Numbered from the stretch's first letter, positions 19,301-27,086 are shown. The stretch is 64,000 nt of DNA from Desulforhopalus sp. IMCC35007 (GCF_005116575.1 NZ_SWCN01000011.1:62001-126000); one strand, 5' to 3'. Notes: generated by a model not told the origin, from the sequence alone. Numbers and translations: made by a program.

Positions 19301-19368
19301 GTGTGTTTGTAGCAGGATTTACGATGCAGCAGATCAGTGCGCAGGTACAGGCTGCCCTGGCAGTCTGA
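16318..19368 (+). CDS. hdrA: HdrA-like electron-bifurcating flavoprotein, selenoprotein
   Basis: A 1016-residue selenoprotein with two flavoprotein modules. The first has the FAD motif [11 protein letters not shown] (about residue 14), Sec at residue 61 in NDCSM[11 protein letters not shown] (TGA 16498-16500), and Fe-S motifs [12 protein letters not shown] (about 110) and CGFCETVC. A linker with VCHCGSN follows (about 463). The second module starts at [11 protein letters not shown] (about 603). A C-terminal 2[4Fe-4S] ferredoxin has [12 protein letters not shown] and [12 protein letters not shown]. HdrA is the bifurcating FAD subunit that sends hydrogen electrons to ferredoxin and to HdrB. The Sec replaces the Cys found in most HdrA proteins. 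The length suggests a fused HdrA/QmoB-like double module. Confidence 0.93.
16523..16537 (+). promoter_or_regulatory. candidate bacterial SECIS hairpin of HdrA
   Basis: AGTGC (16523-16527) pairs with GCACT (16533-16537) around a GGTCG loop, starting 22 bases after the TGA at 16498. The loop shares GGTC with the HdrCB hairpin. Confidence 0.7.
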
Positions 19369-19506
19369 TATTTATCTTGAATACAATCGAAGCCTCTCCC
19401 GCCGCTCAATACGTTCTCCATTGACGGTTGGGAGAGGATTTTCGAGATAAACTTTAATAGCCCCGGTACATGGAAAATAAGCCGGGATAAAAAAGGAGTA
19501 GATCAC

Positions 19507-19926
19507 ATGAGTTTTGAGCCTAAAATAGTTGCTTTTTGCTGCAACTGGTGCTCCTACGCCGCCGCTGATCTCGCAGGTACTGCCCGGATGCAGTATCCAC
19601 ATAATGTGCGGATTGTTCGAGTTATGTGCTCTGGAATGGTGCACCCTGAATTTATTATGGATGCTCTCTCCCAAGGTGCTGACGGGGTCATGGTACTTGG
19701 CTGACACCTCGGTGAATGTCATTACCTGGATGGTAATTATAAAGCGATGACCCGCTCGAATATGGTCGTGGAGTTGTTGGAAGATTTTGGATACGAAGCA
19801 GAGAGATTCAGCCTAGCCTGGGTGTCTTCAGCGGAACCTGATAAATTCGTGGAAGCGGTTACGAAGATGACCGCCCAGGTTAAAAAATTAGGTCCTGTCA
19901 ACAGTCAGGATGCCCCAGTGGCGTAA
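19507..19926 (+). CDS. mvhD: MvhD-type 2Fe-2S electron transfer subunit, selenoprotein
   Basis: A 139-residue protein linking the hydrogenase to HdrA. Conserved parts are [29 protein letters not shown] and VLG[14 protein letters not shown]. The TGA at 19702-19704 (residue 66) takes the place of Cys in the GCHxGxCHY motif. The same frame then runs on as a well-conserved MvhD C-terminal half to a TAA. Stopping at the TGA would remove more than half the protein. A GGAG ribosome site lies before the ATG. It sits between hdrA and the hydrogenase small subunit. Confidence 0.93.
19721..19737 (+). promoter_or_regulatory. candidate bacterial SECIS hairpin of MvhD
   Basis: ATTACC (19721-19726) pairs with GGTAAT (19732-19737) around a TGGAT loop, starting 16 bases after the TGA at 19702. 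The loop is identical to that of the MvhA hairpin. Confidence 0.72.
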
Positions 19927-19938
19927 CAGGAGGGAGAT

Positions 19939-20880
19939 ATGGGTGTAACTACAGCTTTAGAGTGGCTGGGATCCTGTTCCGGGTGTGAAATAGCCATCCT
20001 GAATATCGGAGAAGCTCTCGTTCCTATTATCACAGAGGCCCTGGATATTGTTCATGCACCGGTTTTAATGGACCATAAATATTTTGGCCAGTGCGGTGAA
20101 GGGGTTACCCTGAACATACCAAATGCCGTTGTTGGTATCGTTACAGGCGGGGTCAGTAACCATGAACACCTCGAGGTTCTCGAAGAGATGCGGGAAAAAT
20201 GCCAGGTGCTTATTGCCCTTGGCACCTGTGCCACCCATGGTGGAATTCCGGCGCTCATGAATGGACAGGATCTGGGTCAGGCCGTTGCTGATATTTTCAG
20301 CACTGAATCTACAGACCCGGGTGCTGAGATCCCAAACATCGAGGTGCCGGCACTGCTTGATCGTGTTTATGCATGTGATGAGAAGGTGAAGATCGATATG
20401 CAGCTTCCCGGATGTCCGCCAAATCCTGAACTGATCGCCGAGGTAATCATGTCTCTGGTGGAAGGTCGGGATCCTGTACTTCCCGGCAAAAGTGTCTGTG
20501 ACACCTGTCCGACCAGACGTGAAGGAAAGGGTGATGTAGATAAACTCAAGCGTTTTTTGACCAATGCGGAATTTAAGCCGGGCGAACCGCTCGATAAGAT
20601 GCGCTGTCTGCTGGAACAGGGATACCTCTGTATGGGACCTGTAACTGCTGCGGGTTGTGCCAAGCGGGGGGCGCCAAGTTGTATTAGTGCCAGAGTTCCC
20701 TGTCGAGGCTGTTTTGGTCCGGTACGAAAAGATGGCAATCAGCTGCTTGATATGATGAATGCTCTTGCAAGTAATGGCATTGACTATAAATCTGTTATAG
20801 ATCGTCGTTCAATACTGAGGTTTTCAGGAGCCCACGGAACACTTCGACCTCTGAAAAAGAAGGTCGTAGAGGAGGATTAA
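19939..20880 (+). CDS. mvhG: F420-non-reducing-type hydrogenase small subunit
   Basis: A 313-residue NiFe hydrogenase small subunit of the Mvh/Frh group (group 3). The proximal cluster ligands are visible in WLGSCSGCEI, GTCATHGG and LPGCPP. More Cys clusters follow (CDTCPTRR, GYLCMGPVTAAGCA, CISARVPCRGCFG) for the other Fe-S centres. There is no Tat signal, so the enzyme is cytoplasmic, as expected for one coupled to Hdr. It carries electrons from the Ni-Fe site in MvhA to MvhD. It has no in-frame TGA and its start is 12 bases after mvhD. The next gene begins directly after its stop. Confidence 0.93.
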   Translation: MGVTTALEWLGSCSGCEIAILNIGEALVPIITEALDIVHAPVLMDHKYFGQCGEGVTLNIPNAVVGIVTGGVSNHEHLEVLEEMREKCQVLIALGTCATHGGIPALMNGQDLGQAVADIFSTESTDPGAEIPNIEVPALLDRVYACDEKVKIDMQLPGCPPNPELIAEVIMSLVEGRDPVLPGKSVCDTCPTRREGKGDVDKLKRFLTNAEFKPGEPLDKMRCLLEQGYLCMGPVTAAGCAKRGAPSCISARVPCRGCFGPVRKDGNQLLDMMNALASNGIDYKSVIDRRSILRFSGAHGTLRPLKKKVVEED

Positions 20881-20881
20881 G

Positions 20882-22330
20882 ATGGGAAAGGTTTTAAATA
20901 TAGCACCGGTTTCCCGCATTGAAGGGCATGCCAAGATTGCAATACATCTTGGTGATGATGGTAATGTCGAGGATGCCTTCCTCCACATCCAGTCTCTTCG
21001 CGGATTTGAGAAGTTTATAGAGGGAAGGCCTGCCGAAGAAGTACCCCGCATTGTCAATCGTATTTGTGGCATCTGCCCATGGATGCACCATCTGGCTTCC
21101 AATAAAGCAGTGGATGCGGCCTATGGCGTGACCCCAACCCCGACGGGACATAAGTTGCGTGAGATGTGCCAGGTTCTGGCCCACATCAACGATAAGATTC
21201 TCCACTTTTTCTTTCTCGCTGCACCCGACTTTGTACTGGGCCCAGATGCTGACTATTCAGTGAGAAACGTGATCGGAGTGGTTAAGGCCGCACCGGAGCT
21301 TGCCACTCAGGTGGTCAAGATGCGTCAGCTCGGTCAGATGATGCTCGATAAATTTGCCGGTAAAGCAATCCATCCCATTGCAGGCGTTGTTGGTGGATTT
21401 GCAAAGCCGATGATGGAAGCAGAGCGTCTGGAGCTTTTAGAAGGCGCCCGTACGCTTCTGGATTTCTCGACTTATGCGCTGGATTTCGCCATTGAGAATG
21501 TCTTTTCCAAGTATATGGATGTTATCAGCGACCTTGGGGTGATTAACACCGGTTTTCTGGGGACCGTGGATCGTGAAAACGGCGCACTCAGGCTCTATGA
21601 CGGTAAGTTGCGGCTGATGAAGGCGGACGGTAGCTACGATGATTTTGAGGGCGTTGATTACCTGAAATATCTCGGCGAACATGTGGAGCCATGGGGCTAC
21701 TCGAAAATGCCATACGCCAAGAACTGGAACGAAGGTTTTGATATGGAGCTTTCCGCTCCAAAAGGTATCTACCGTTCCAACACCCTGGCTAGAATCAACG
21801 TCTGTGATAAGATTTCCACACCAAAGGCTCAGGCTGCACTTGAGGCCTTCCGGGCTTCTTTTGGTCGTCCTGCCCAGCAGACACTCCTCTATCACTACGC
21901 AAGACTGATCGAGATGATCTATGCCTGTGAACGAACCATTGAGTTACTTGAGTGGGAGGGCATCACTGATCCTAATGTTCGTGCCAAAGCTGAACCTAAG
22001 GCCGGACGGGGTGTAGGTGTTGTTGAAGCTCCACGGGGAACCCTGATTCACGATTACCACACCGATGAGAACGGCTGTATCACCAAGGCCAATCTCATTG
22101 TTGGTACAACCCACAATATTGCGCCGATGAATATGAGTGTGAAGCAGGCCGCAACCACTCTTATTAAAAATGGTATTTATAATGAGGGCCTGCTCAATCA
22201 GGTAGAGATGGCGGTGCGCGCCTACGACCCCTGAATGTCCTGTGCAACCCACCGCCTGGATGGCGGCATACCAGTATCAGTGTCAATCAAGGACTCAAAA
22301 GGTGTTGAAATCGACAATATTGTCAGCTAG
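20882..22330 (+). CDS. mvhA: NiFeSe hydrogenase large subunit (MvhA/VhuA type), selenoprotein
   Basis: A 482-residue catalytic subunit. The N-terminal Ni-Fe motif is RICGICPWMHH (about residue 61). The C-terminal motif is YDP-Sec-MSCATH, where TGA 22232-22234 encodes residue 451, the terminal nickel ligand. If the TGA were a stop, the protein would lack two of four nickel ligands and be dead. Read through, it continues CATH plus a 25-residue tail ending at TAG 22328. That tail is the kind removed by the maturation protease encoded at 14244. The layout recalls VhuA/VhuU of Methanococcus and the DPUxxCxxH site of Desulfomicrobium NiFeSe enzymes. It oxidises H2 in the cytoplasm and feeds HdrA through MvhG and MvhD. 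Confidence 0.93.
22252..22266 (+). promoter_or_regulatory. candidate bacterial SECIS hairpin of MvhA
   Basis: CCGCC (22252-22256) pairs with GGCGG (22262-22266) around a TGGAT loop, starting 17 bases after the TGA at 22232. It lies in the short coding tail of MvhA. Confidence 0.72.
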
Positions 22331-22387
22331 AAAAACGTCTGCAGAGCGTCCGTAAGGACTGTTTGTCTGTAGATCAATAACGAGGGC

Positions 22388-22433
22388 GGCGGATGAATGA
22401 TGACATATCTTGTCCGCCTGAGTTGTTTTTTTT
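22388..22433 (+). terminator. possible terminator after mvhA
   Basis: GGCGGA (22388-22393) can pair with TCCGCC (22413-22418) across a 19-base loop, and eight T residues follow at 22426-22433. The stem is short and the loop long, so it may be partial or inactive. Confidence 0.45.
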
Positions 22434-22508
22434 GATTGATAAGGTAATATAGTTTTTATTATAATGTTATCCGTTTATCGGATGACTCACTTTGTGGAGG
22501 AAGCTCCA

Positions 22509-22751
22509 ATGTCAAACCCACGTAGAACTCAGGTTCGTGCGGAAAATCCGAGCGGTGCCTGTGGCAAACTTGATCATATGACAATAGATGAGCTCAAAGC
22601 TCGAGCTGTTGGTGATGATTTTGACGGAACCTGTCCTGCCTGCGGGAAATTTCATTTAACCCGTGCAGAAATTGAGAAAATAGAGTCCGAAAAAATTACC
22701 GAATCTGCAAGTTACCAGGAAATGAAAAAAGAGGCGGAAGCCGAGCAGTAA
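22509..22751 (+). CDS. small Cys-motif protein next to the hydrogenase operon
   Basis: An 80-residue polar protein of unknown function. It has CPACGKFHLTRAE near residue 42, which looks like half a zinc or Fe-S site, and a single earlier Cys in GACGKLDHM. The charged C-terminus is helical. A longer frame opens at 22464, but the ATG at 22509 has a strong GGAGG site seven to twelve bases upstream and is preferred. Its place between the hydrogenase genes and hypD suggests a link to assembly or regulation, but that rests on position alone. Confidence 0.65.
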   Translation: MSNPRRTQVRAENPSGACGKLDHMTIDELKARAVGDDFDGTCPACGKFHLTRAEIEKIESEKITESASYQEMKKEAEAEQ

Positions 22752-22770
22752 GGAACTATTTCAAGAATAT

Positions 22771-22797
22771 TAAGCAATTGTGTTTTAAAATTGCTTA
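22771..22797 (+). repeat. AT-rich hairpin after the small Cys protein
   Basis: TAAGCAATT (22771-22779) pairs with AATTGCTTA (22789-22797) around a 9-base loop. It is the first of two hairpins in the 111 bases before hypD. Confidence 0.5.
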
Positions 22798-22806
22798 CGA
22801 AATAAT

Positions 22807-22838
22807 AAAGCCCAGGTGATATATATCGCCTGGGCTTT
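22807..22838. terminator. hairpin, probable terminator before hypD
   Basis: AAAGCCCAGGTGA (22807-22819) pairs with TCGCCTGGGCTTT (22826-22838) with one G-T pair and a TATATA loop. The stem ends in T residues. It would end the transcript of the small Cys protein or attenuate expression of hypD, whose start is only 24 bases further on. Confidence 0.65.
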
Positions 22839-22862
22839 AGGTATGCCATAGGGAGCCGAAAT

Positions 22863-23954
22863 TTGGGTAAGGATCTTGAACGTCAAAAGGTGCTGTTGGA
22901 TGAGCTGCATATGCTTGTCGATCGACCCATGCGTCTCATGGTTGTTTGTGGTACGCAGAACAAGGCAATCTTAAAGCACGGTCTTCGGGAACTGCTGCCT
23001 AAAGACCTGGATCTGGTGGCCGGTCCTGGTTGTAGTGTCTGTGTTATGCCAGCGGGTCATATCGATGCCTTTGTTAAAATTGCCATGCAGCCGGATGTGA
23101 TCACAGCTGTCTGTGAAGATTTGCTCAAGGTACCAGGTAGCAAGGAGTCTCTTGGCTCGGCAATGACAAAAGGGGCAAGGGTCGAGATTATCACCTCGCC
23201 CATGGACGCCCTTGATATCGCCCGACGGGAACCTGAATCGATCGTTGTCTATCCCGCTGTCGGTTTTGAAGCAACAGCTCCCAGTGTTGCGGAAACAATT
23301 CTGGAAGCGGCACGTTTTGGTGTCGAGAATTTCTGTGTTATCCCCTCAATTCGCCTTTTACCCCCGACCATAGACCTTCTTATGCTGGATCCGGAACTCA
23401 ATATCCGGGGTCTGCTCTGCTCAGATCATATCAATACGATATCCGATACCGAGGCCTACACCGAACTTGCCAAGACCCATAAACTCTCATGTTATATAGC
23501 AGGCTTTGAGATTGTAGAGATCCTGGAAGGGCTGGTCAGCCTAGTGCGTCAGATCCGCAATGATGTATCTGTCTTTGATGACACTTCTGCGTTTATTTAT
23601 TCTTCTGAGGATAACCGCAAAGCGCGCAAAATGGTCTCCGAAGTGTTTTTTACCGTGGATACCGACTGGCGTGGCCTCGGCACCATAGAGAAAAGCGGGT
23701 TTGTTATCCGTGATGAACTCTCACTTTATGATGCGACCAAACGTTTTAATGTTCGTTTTAAAGAAGGCCAGGAATCCTGTATGTGTCAGTGTAATGCTAT
23801 CATTACCGGAAGAGGCCTTCCCCCCGATTGTCCGGCCTTTGGTATGGTCTGTTCTCCCCAGTCTCCGATTGGTCCGTGTATGATCTCCGATGAGGGGATC
23901 TGTCACTCTTATTTTAAATACCATTTGCAGTCGAGTAAGAACTCATCACATTGA
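22863..23954 (+). CDS. hypD: hydrogenase formation protein HypD
   Basis: A 363-residue Fe-S scaffold that, with HypC, holds the Fe(CN)2CO unit before transfer to hydrogenase large subunits. Family motifs are CGTQNKAILKHGL near residue 30, GPGCSVCVMP near 54, YPAVGFEATAPS, and a Cys-rich C-terminal part (CMCQCNAII, CPAFG) for the [4Fe-4S] cluster. The frame opens with TTG (GGGAG lies a few bases upstream), which gives a normal N-terminus. It serves the NiFeSe hydrogenase encoded just upstream. HypC, HypE and HypF are not in this window. Confidence 0.93.
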   Translation: MGKDLERQKVLLDELHMLVDRPMRLMVVCGTQNKAILKHGLRELLPKDLDLVAGPGCSVCVMPAGHIDAFVKIAMQPDVITAVCEDLLKVPGSKESLGSAMTKGARVEIITSPMDALDIARREPESIVVYPAVGFEATAPSVAETILEAARFGVENFCVIPSIRLLPPTIDLLMLDPELNIRGLLCSDHINTISDTEAYTELAKTHKLSCYIAGFEIVEILEGLVSLVRQIRNDVSVFDDTSAFIYSSEDNRKARKMVSEVFFTVDTDWRGLGTIEKSGFVIRDELSLYDATKRFNVRFKEGQESCMCQCNAIITGRGLPPDCPAFGMVCSPQSPIGPCMISDEGICHSYFKYHLQSSKNSSH

Positions 23955-23993
23955 TATTTTCCATGATGTATCTGTACACCTCAGTGTCACACA

Positions 23994-24239
23994 ATGCATG
24001 AATTCTCCCTTGCGCAGGGCTTACATACGCAGTTGATGGATCTTGTGCGCGAGCATGGGATGAAAAGTGTTAAGATGGCCGAGATTAGTATTGGCAGCAA
24101 TGCGGGAATTGTTGAAGAGTCATTTCTCTTTGGTTTTAATGTACTGGCCGAGCAGTATCAAGAGACCAGAGGGATAGAGCTTGTGGTCAATCATGACAAT
24201 AGTAGCGATCTGATTCTGCAGCGTCTTGAACTGGAGTGA
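23994..24239 (+). CDS. hypA: HypA-like nickel chaperone lacking the zinc domain
   Basis: An 81-residue protein. It opens with MHEFSLAQGL, the MHE motif whose His2 binds nickel in HypA, and keeps the first alpha/beta part (VKMAEISIGSNAGIVEESFLFGF). HypA is normally about 115 residues with a four-Cys zinc finger in its second half. Here that part is absent and there is no Cys at all: the chain passes from GIELVVNHDN straight to a C-terminal strand LILQRLELE that resembles the last strand of normal HypA. The deletion is clean rather than a frameshift. It follows hypD by 39 bases. Confidence 0.8.
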   Translation: MHEFSLAQGLHTQLMDLVREHGMKSVKMAEISIGSNAGIVEESFLFGFNVLAEQYQETRGIELVVNHDNSSDLILQRLELE

Positions 24240-24374
24240 TACTGACTTTCTTTTCCCTGCGAGCTTTGCTTGTATCACAGTTCAACCGTCTTGAAATATT
24301 CATCAAACAATCAGGTGAGTCCGGCATTCAAGGGACACTCTTGCACGGGTATCGGTTTGAAAACTGCTGAGATG

Positions 24375-24707
24375 CTATAATAAAAGTGTGCCCAAGCCTA
24401 TACAGAGCATCAATATTCCTGCAATATCAAGCAGGTTCCCCAGGGCGCAGACGTTGCGCCTGCGCATAAGAAAATTGGCGAGGTTGAGAGTCGTCTTCTG
24501 AGTACTGGAGCTGGCCGGTTGTCGAGACAACCTTGGATGGTTGAGATATTCACCTGCTCCCAGAAGAAGACCGCCTATCGCTAATTCATCGATCCCTTTT
24601 GGTACCGCCTGGATCAACAGACTTACACCAAGCCCTATGCCGCCCAGCAGGATGCTGAATAGAGCGATTGTAAAGGCAAGCGGGGGTTTTCTTTTTTCTG
24701 GGTTCAT
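24375..24707 (-). CDS. small membrane protein, unknown function
   Basis: A 110-residue protein with a hydrophobic helix pair near residues 10-33 (LAFTIALFSILLGGIGLGVSL), a weaker one near 38-50, a basic polar stretch (NFLMRRRN), and a last helix (IAGILMLCIGLGTLLL). No family is recognised. It is convergent with hypA and on the opposite strand to the MauE-like gene. It is probably real because the frame is intact and the hydrophobic pattern is regular. Confidence 0.6.
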   Translation of the reverse strand: MNPEKRKPPLAFTIALFSILLGGIGLGVSLLIQAVPKGIDELAIGGLLLGAGEYLNHPRLSRQPASSSTQKTTLNLANFLMRRRNVCALGNLLDIAGILMLCIGLGTLLL

Positions 24708-24937
24708 TTCTGATTCCTCGTTATTTTTCTTTTACGGGTGTTTCAGTTTAGCAGGTAAATGACAGGTTCTCCAAATACATTTCCGAATTAATCTGAACAT
24801 ATCAATATTTCCAATAAATCTACTCTTTGTGATAGGCTTTAACTATTGGACAAAATCCAATTGTTACGGCATCTTGTGCAGTTGATCAAAGTCAACACCA
24901 ATGCACAACGAAAGCCCGAGAGAGAAAGGAAGAGAGA

Positions 24938-25396
24938 GTGGACGCGCGCCGAAAAAAAAAGCAAAGAATCCTGTCTGTAGCAGAAAAAATATGTCGGGCG
25001 GTTATTATCCTGGTACTTCTGGCTGCAGCTCTTCCAAAACTCTTTAATATTGCTGATTTTGCCGCAATCATTAATGCGTACGCCATTCTACCCGGTTTTG
25101 CTGTGACACCGGTGGCGGTATTCCTTCCTCTTGCCGAAATCGCCCTTGCCCTGGGCCTTATTTTTAACAGAGCCTCAAGTAAATATCTGACTATCTTCTT
25201 GCTGCTCTTTTTTATTGCTGTTCTCTGCTATGCAATTTCCCAGGGGCTGGATATCGATTGCGGATGCTTTGGTTCAGAGGATCCTGAGCATCGCGCTTTT
25301 CAGGGGCTGCGTGTTGCAATTGTACGGGACCTTGTAATGATATTTTTGCTCTTATATTCACTCTGGTACTGCAACTACCGGGAATCATATAAATAA
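24938..25396 (+). CDS. MauE/DoxX-like membrane protein
   Basis: A 152-residue protein with four membrane helices. The motif LDIDCGCFGSED between helices three and four is characteristic of the MauE/DoxX-like methylamine-utilisation family, and the Cys pair is thought to take part in thiol-disulfide exchange. The start is a GTG with a purine-rich ribosome site (AGGAAGAGA). It is 19 bases upstream of a periplasmic rhodanese, so the two are likely co-expressed and may work together on sulfur or disulfide chemistry at the membrane. Confidence 0.82.
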   Translation: MDARRKKKQRILSVAEKICRAVIILVLLAAALPKLFNIADFAAIINAYAILPGFAVTPVAVFLPLAEIALALGLIFNRASSKYLTIFLLLFFIAVLCYAISQGLDIDCGCFGSEDPEHRAFQGLRVAIVRDLVMIFLLLYSLWYCNYRESYK

Positions 25397-25415
25397 TTAA
25401 CAGGAGATTACACAG

Positions 25416-25931
25416 ATGAAGAACCTTGTCGCGCTCACACTGGCTATGCTATTAGTGGCATCTAATGCCTATGCTTTCGGCTCAAAATTCAAAGATGAAA
25501 TAGCAACGGAAACTGTCGCTGTAAAATTAGTTCGCGATGTTGCCGCTGGTGGCTATGATCTTATAACAACGGCAGAACTGGCCGCACTCAAAGAATCGGG
25601 GGAAGACATTCTGGTGATTGATACCATGCCCTATGAAGAGAGTTATAAGAAAAATCACATTCCAGGGGCTGTGCAGTTCCTCTTTCCCATTCCTGATATG
25701 ACTACCTGGAACGATGCTGAAACCGCTGGCAAGAGTCAGGAGGATTTCCTGGCCCTTCTCGGACCGGACAAAGAAAAAAAAATAATCGTATACTGCGGAT
25801 TTGTAAAATGTACCAGAAGTCATAACGGCGCCCTTTGGGCCAAAAAATTGGGTTATAAAAATGTTTATCGTTATCCAGGTGGAATTTTCGCCTGGAAAGG
25901 TGCAGACTATGAGGTTGCTACCGTAAAATAG
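25416..25931 (+). CDS. exported rhodanese-like protein
   Basis: A 171-residue protein with a Sec signal peptide (MKNLVALTLAMLLVASNAYAFG, cleavage after AYA). A single rhodanese domain follows, with the usual start (LVIDTMPYEESYKKNHIPGA) and an active site IVYCGFVKCTRSHNGA. It has Cys at the expected catalytic place and a second Cys four residues on. The end YPGGIFAWKGA is also typical. It probably carries or transfers sulfane sulfur in the periplasm, with the MauE-like membrane protein encoded just before. A strong terminator follows. Confidence 0.88.
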   Translation: MKNLVALTLAMLLVASNAYAFGSKFKDEIATETVAVKLVRDVAAGGYDLITTAELAALKESGEDILVIDTMPYEESYKKNHIPGAVQFLFPIPDMTTWNDAETAGKSQEDFLALLGPDKEKKIIVYCGFVKCTRSHNGALWAKKLGYKNVYRYPGGIFAWKGADYEVATVK

Positions 25932-25957
25932 CTGAGGCTGTTTTCAGGAATAACGAA

Positions 25958-25987
25958 GGGCAACACCAGAAGGTGTTGCCCTTTTTT
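25958..25987 (+). terminator. intrinsic terminator after the rhodanese gene
   Basis: GGGCAACACC (25958-25967) pairs with GGTGTTGCCC (25972-25981) around an AGAA loop and is followed by six T residues. A textbook rho-independent terminator. Confidence 0.92.
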
Positions 25988-26615
25988 GCTCACAGGTGGG
26001 TAAATATTGCATTCTTGCCGTGCAGTCCTAAAATATCGACCTTCGTCCCTTGCAATAAATGCCAGGAAAAAGTGTTAGGCATGGAAAATGCAAATATGTA
26101 GAAAGCCGACCAAAAGGCCCATCAAGACGTGCTGGCACCAGACAGGACGATTCTATTGTACAATTGTGAATATGCAGGCTGTCTTGGCTGTTTGGCAGAA
26201 AAACGAGCAGATCGTTGTATATTGTAAGAGCAAAACTTCAACCAGACAAAAACAAGGAGGTGGTGCTGATACGGTAAGGACATCAGAATGCTTGCAAAAT
26301 GTAACCTAAATATTGCAAATGTCTTGTAACACTGCAGATCTGACCAAAGGGTGCTCCTCCAGGGTTCGCTTGTTTTGAGTTGTACTTTTTGCGCACTTTT
26401 GTGAACTGGAACCTTGTGAGTCCCTGGTGTAAGATCATGAAAATACGCTAATATTTAAAATCACAAAACAGAGAATGCAATTTTTAGGGGTAGTACAAAA
26501 GATTGATTACAGTTAGACAATACTTGATAAATCTTTTTCAGTAAAAGGTGATTGTGCGGCTCGCATACCTGTGGTTGCGGGGCATGATTACGCTTACCTC
26601 AACAAGGAGAGCTCA
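25988..26615. other. intergenic region, possible gene remnant
   Basis: About 630 bases without a supported gene. A 73-codon frame at 26088-26309 contains QIVVYCKSKTSTRQ, faintly like a rhodanese active-site loop, but nothing around it fits the fold. It may be debris of a second rhodanese gene or chance. The rest is AT-rich with no structure noticed. Confidence 0.4.
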
Positions 26616-26990
26616 ATGAAAAGATTAATGGTTATCCTCTCAATGTTATCGATACTTTTTGTAGTTTCAGGTGCTTTGGCTGTAGATAAAATGGCTATCA
26701 GTAAAAATGTGGATGATATCGTTGCAGCGATAGATGGTGGAAAAGATTCAACCAGTTTTACAGCAGACGCCTACGATCCCTATGTCTTTATTCTGGAGGA
26801 AGCAGGAAAGCTTCTGGTCCACCCGTCCCTGCAAGGAGAAAGCCTGAAAGAAAAGGCGGCCCCTGTCTATGAGGCCCTTGTTGCAGCAGATCCTGCAGGG
26901 GGATGGATTCAGTATGAATGGAAGGGGAAAATGAAGAATACCTATGCAAAACGAACAAAAGATAATCTCATAGTAGGTAGCGGCTATTAA
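26616..26990 (+). CDS. exported single Cache domain protein
   Basis: A 124-residue protein with a Sec signal peptide (MKRLMVILSMLSILFVVSGALA). The rest looks like the small-ligand-sensing Cache fold: YDPYVFILEEAGKLLVHPSLQGE, a helix with AAPVYEALVAA, and GGWIQYEWKGKMKNTYAKRT. Cache domains usually sit on chemoreceptors or kinases; here the domain is free in the periplasm. The open frame extends to 26571, but the ATG at 26616 has an AAGGAGA site and starts the signal peptide. It may bind a small organic acid for a partner receptor encoded elsewhere. Confidence 0.82.
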   Translation: MKRLMVILSMLSILFVVSGALAVDKMAISKNVDDIVAAIDGGKDSTSFTADAYDPYVFILEEAGKLLVHPSLQGESLKEKAAPVYEALVAADPAGGWIQYEWKGKMKNTYAKRTKDNLIVGSGY

Positions 26991-27028
26991 AGAGCCTTCG
27001 GCGTATTCATTGTAATAAAACGGCGTGA

Positions 27029-27069
27029 TGCTGCCCCTTACCATTGCAGATTGATCGTAAGGGGCAGCA
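27029..27069. terminator. bidirectional terminator between convergent genes
   Basis: A 13-bp perfect stem, TGCTGCCCCTTAC (27029-27041) with GTAAGGGGCAGCA (27057-27069), with a 15-base loop, placed midway between the Cache and PheC-like genes. T-rich bases lie on the minus-strand exit side. Confidence 0.7.
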
Positions 27070-27086
27070 ATAGTACAGCAGGTCTT

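Noticed and set aside
26088-26309. 73-codon frame with a rhodanese-like IVVYCKS segment
   Set aside because: Nothing else in the frame fits a rhodanese and there is no good ribosome site. At most it is a gene remnant.
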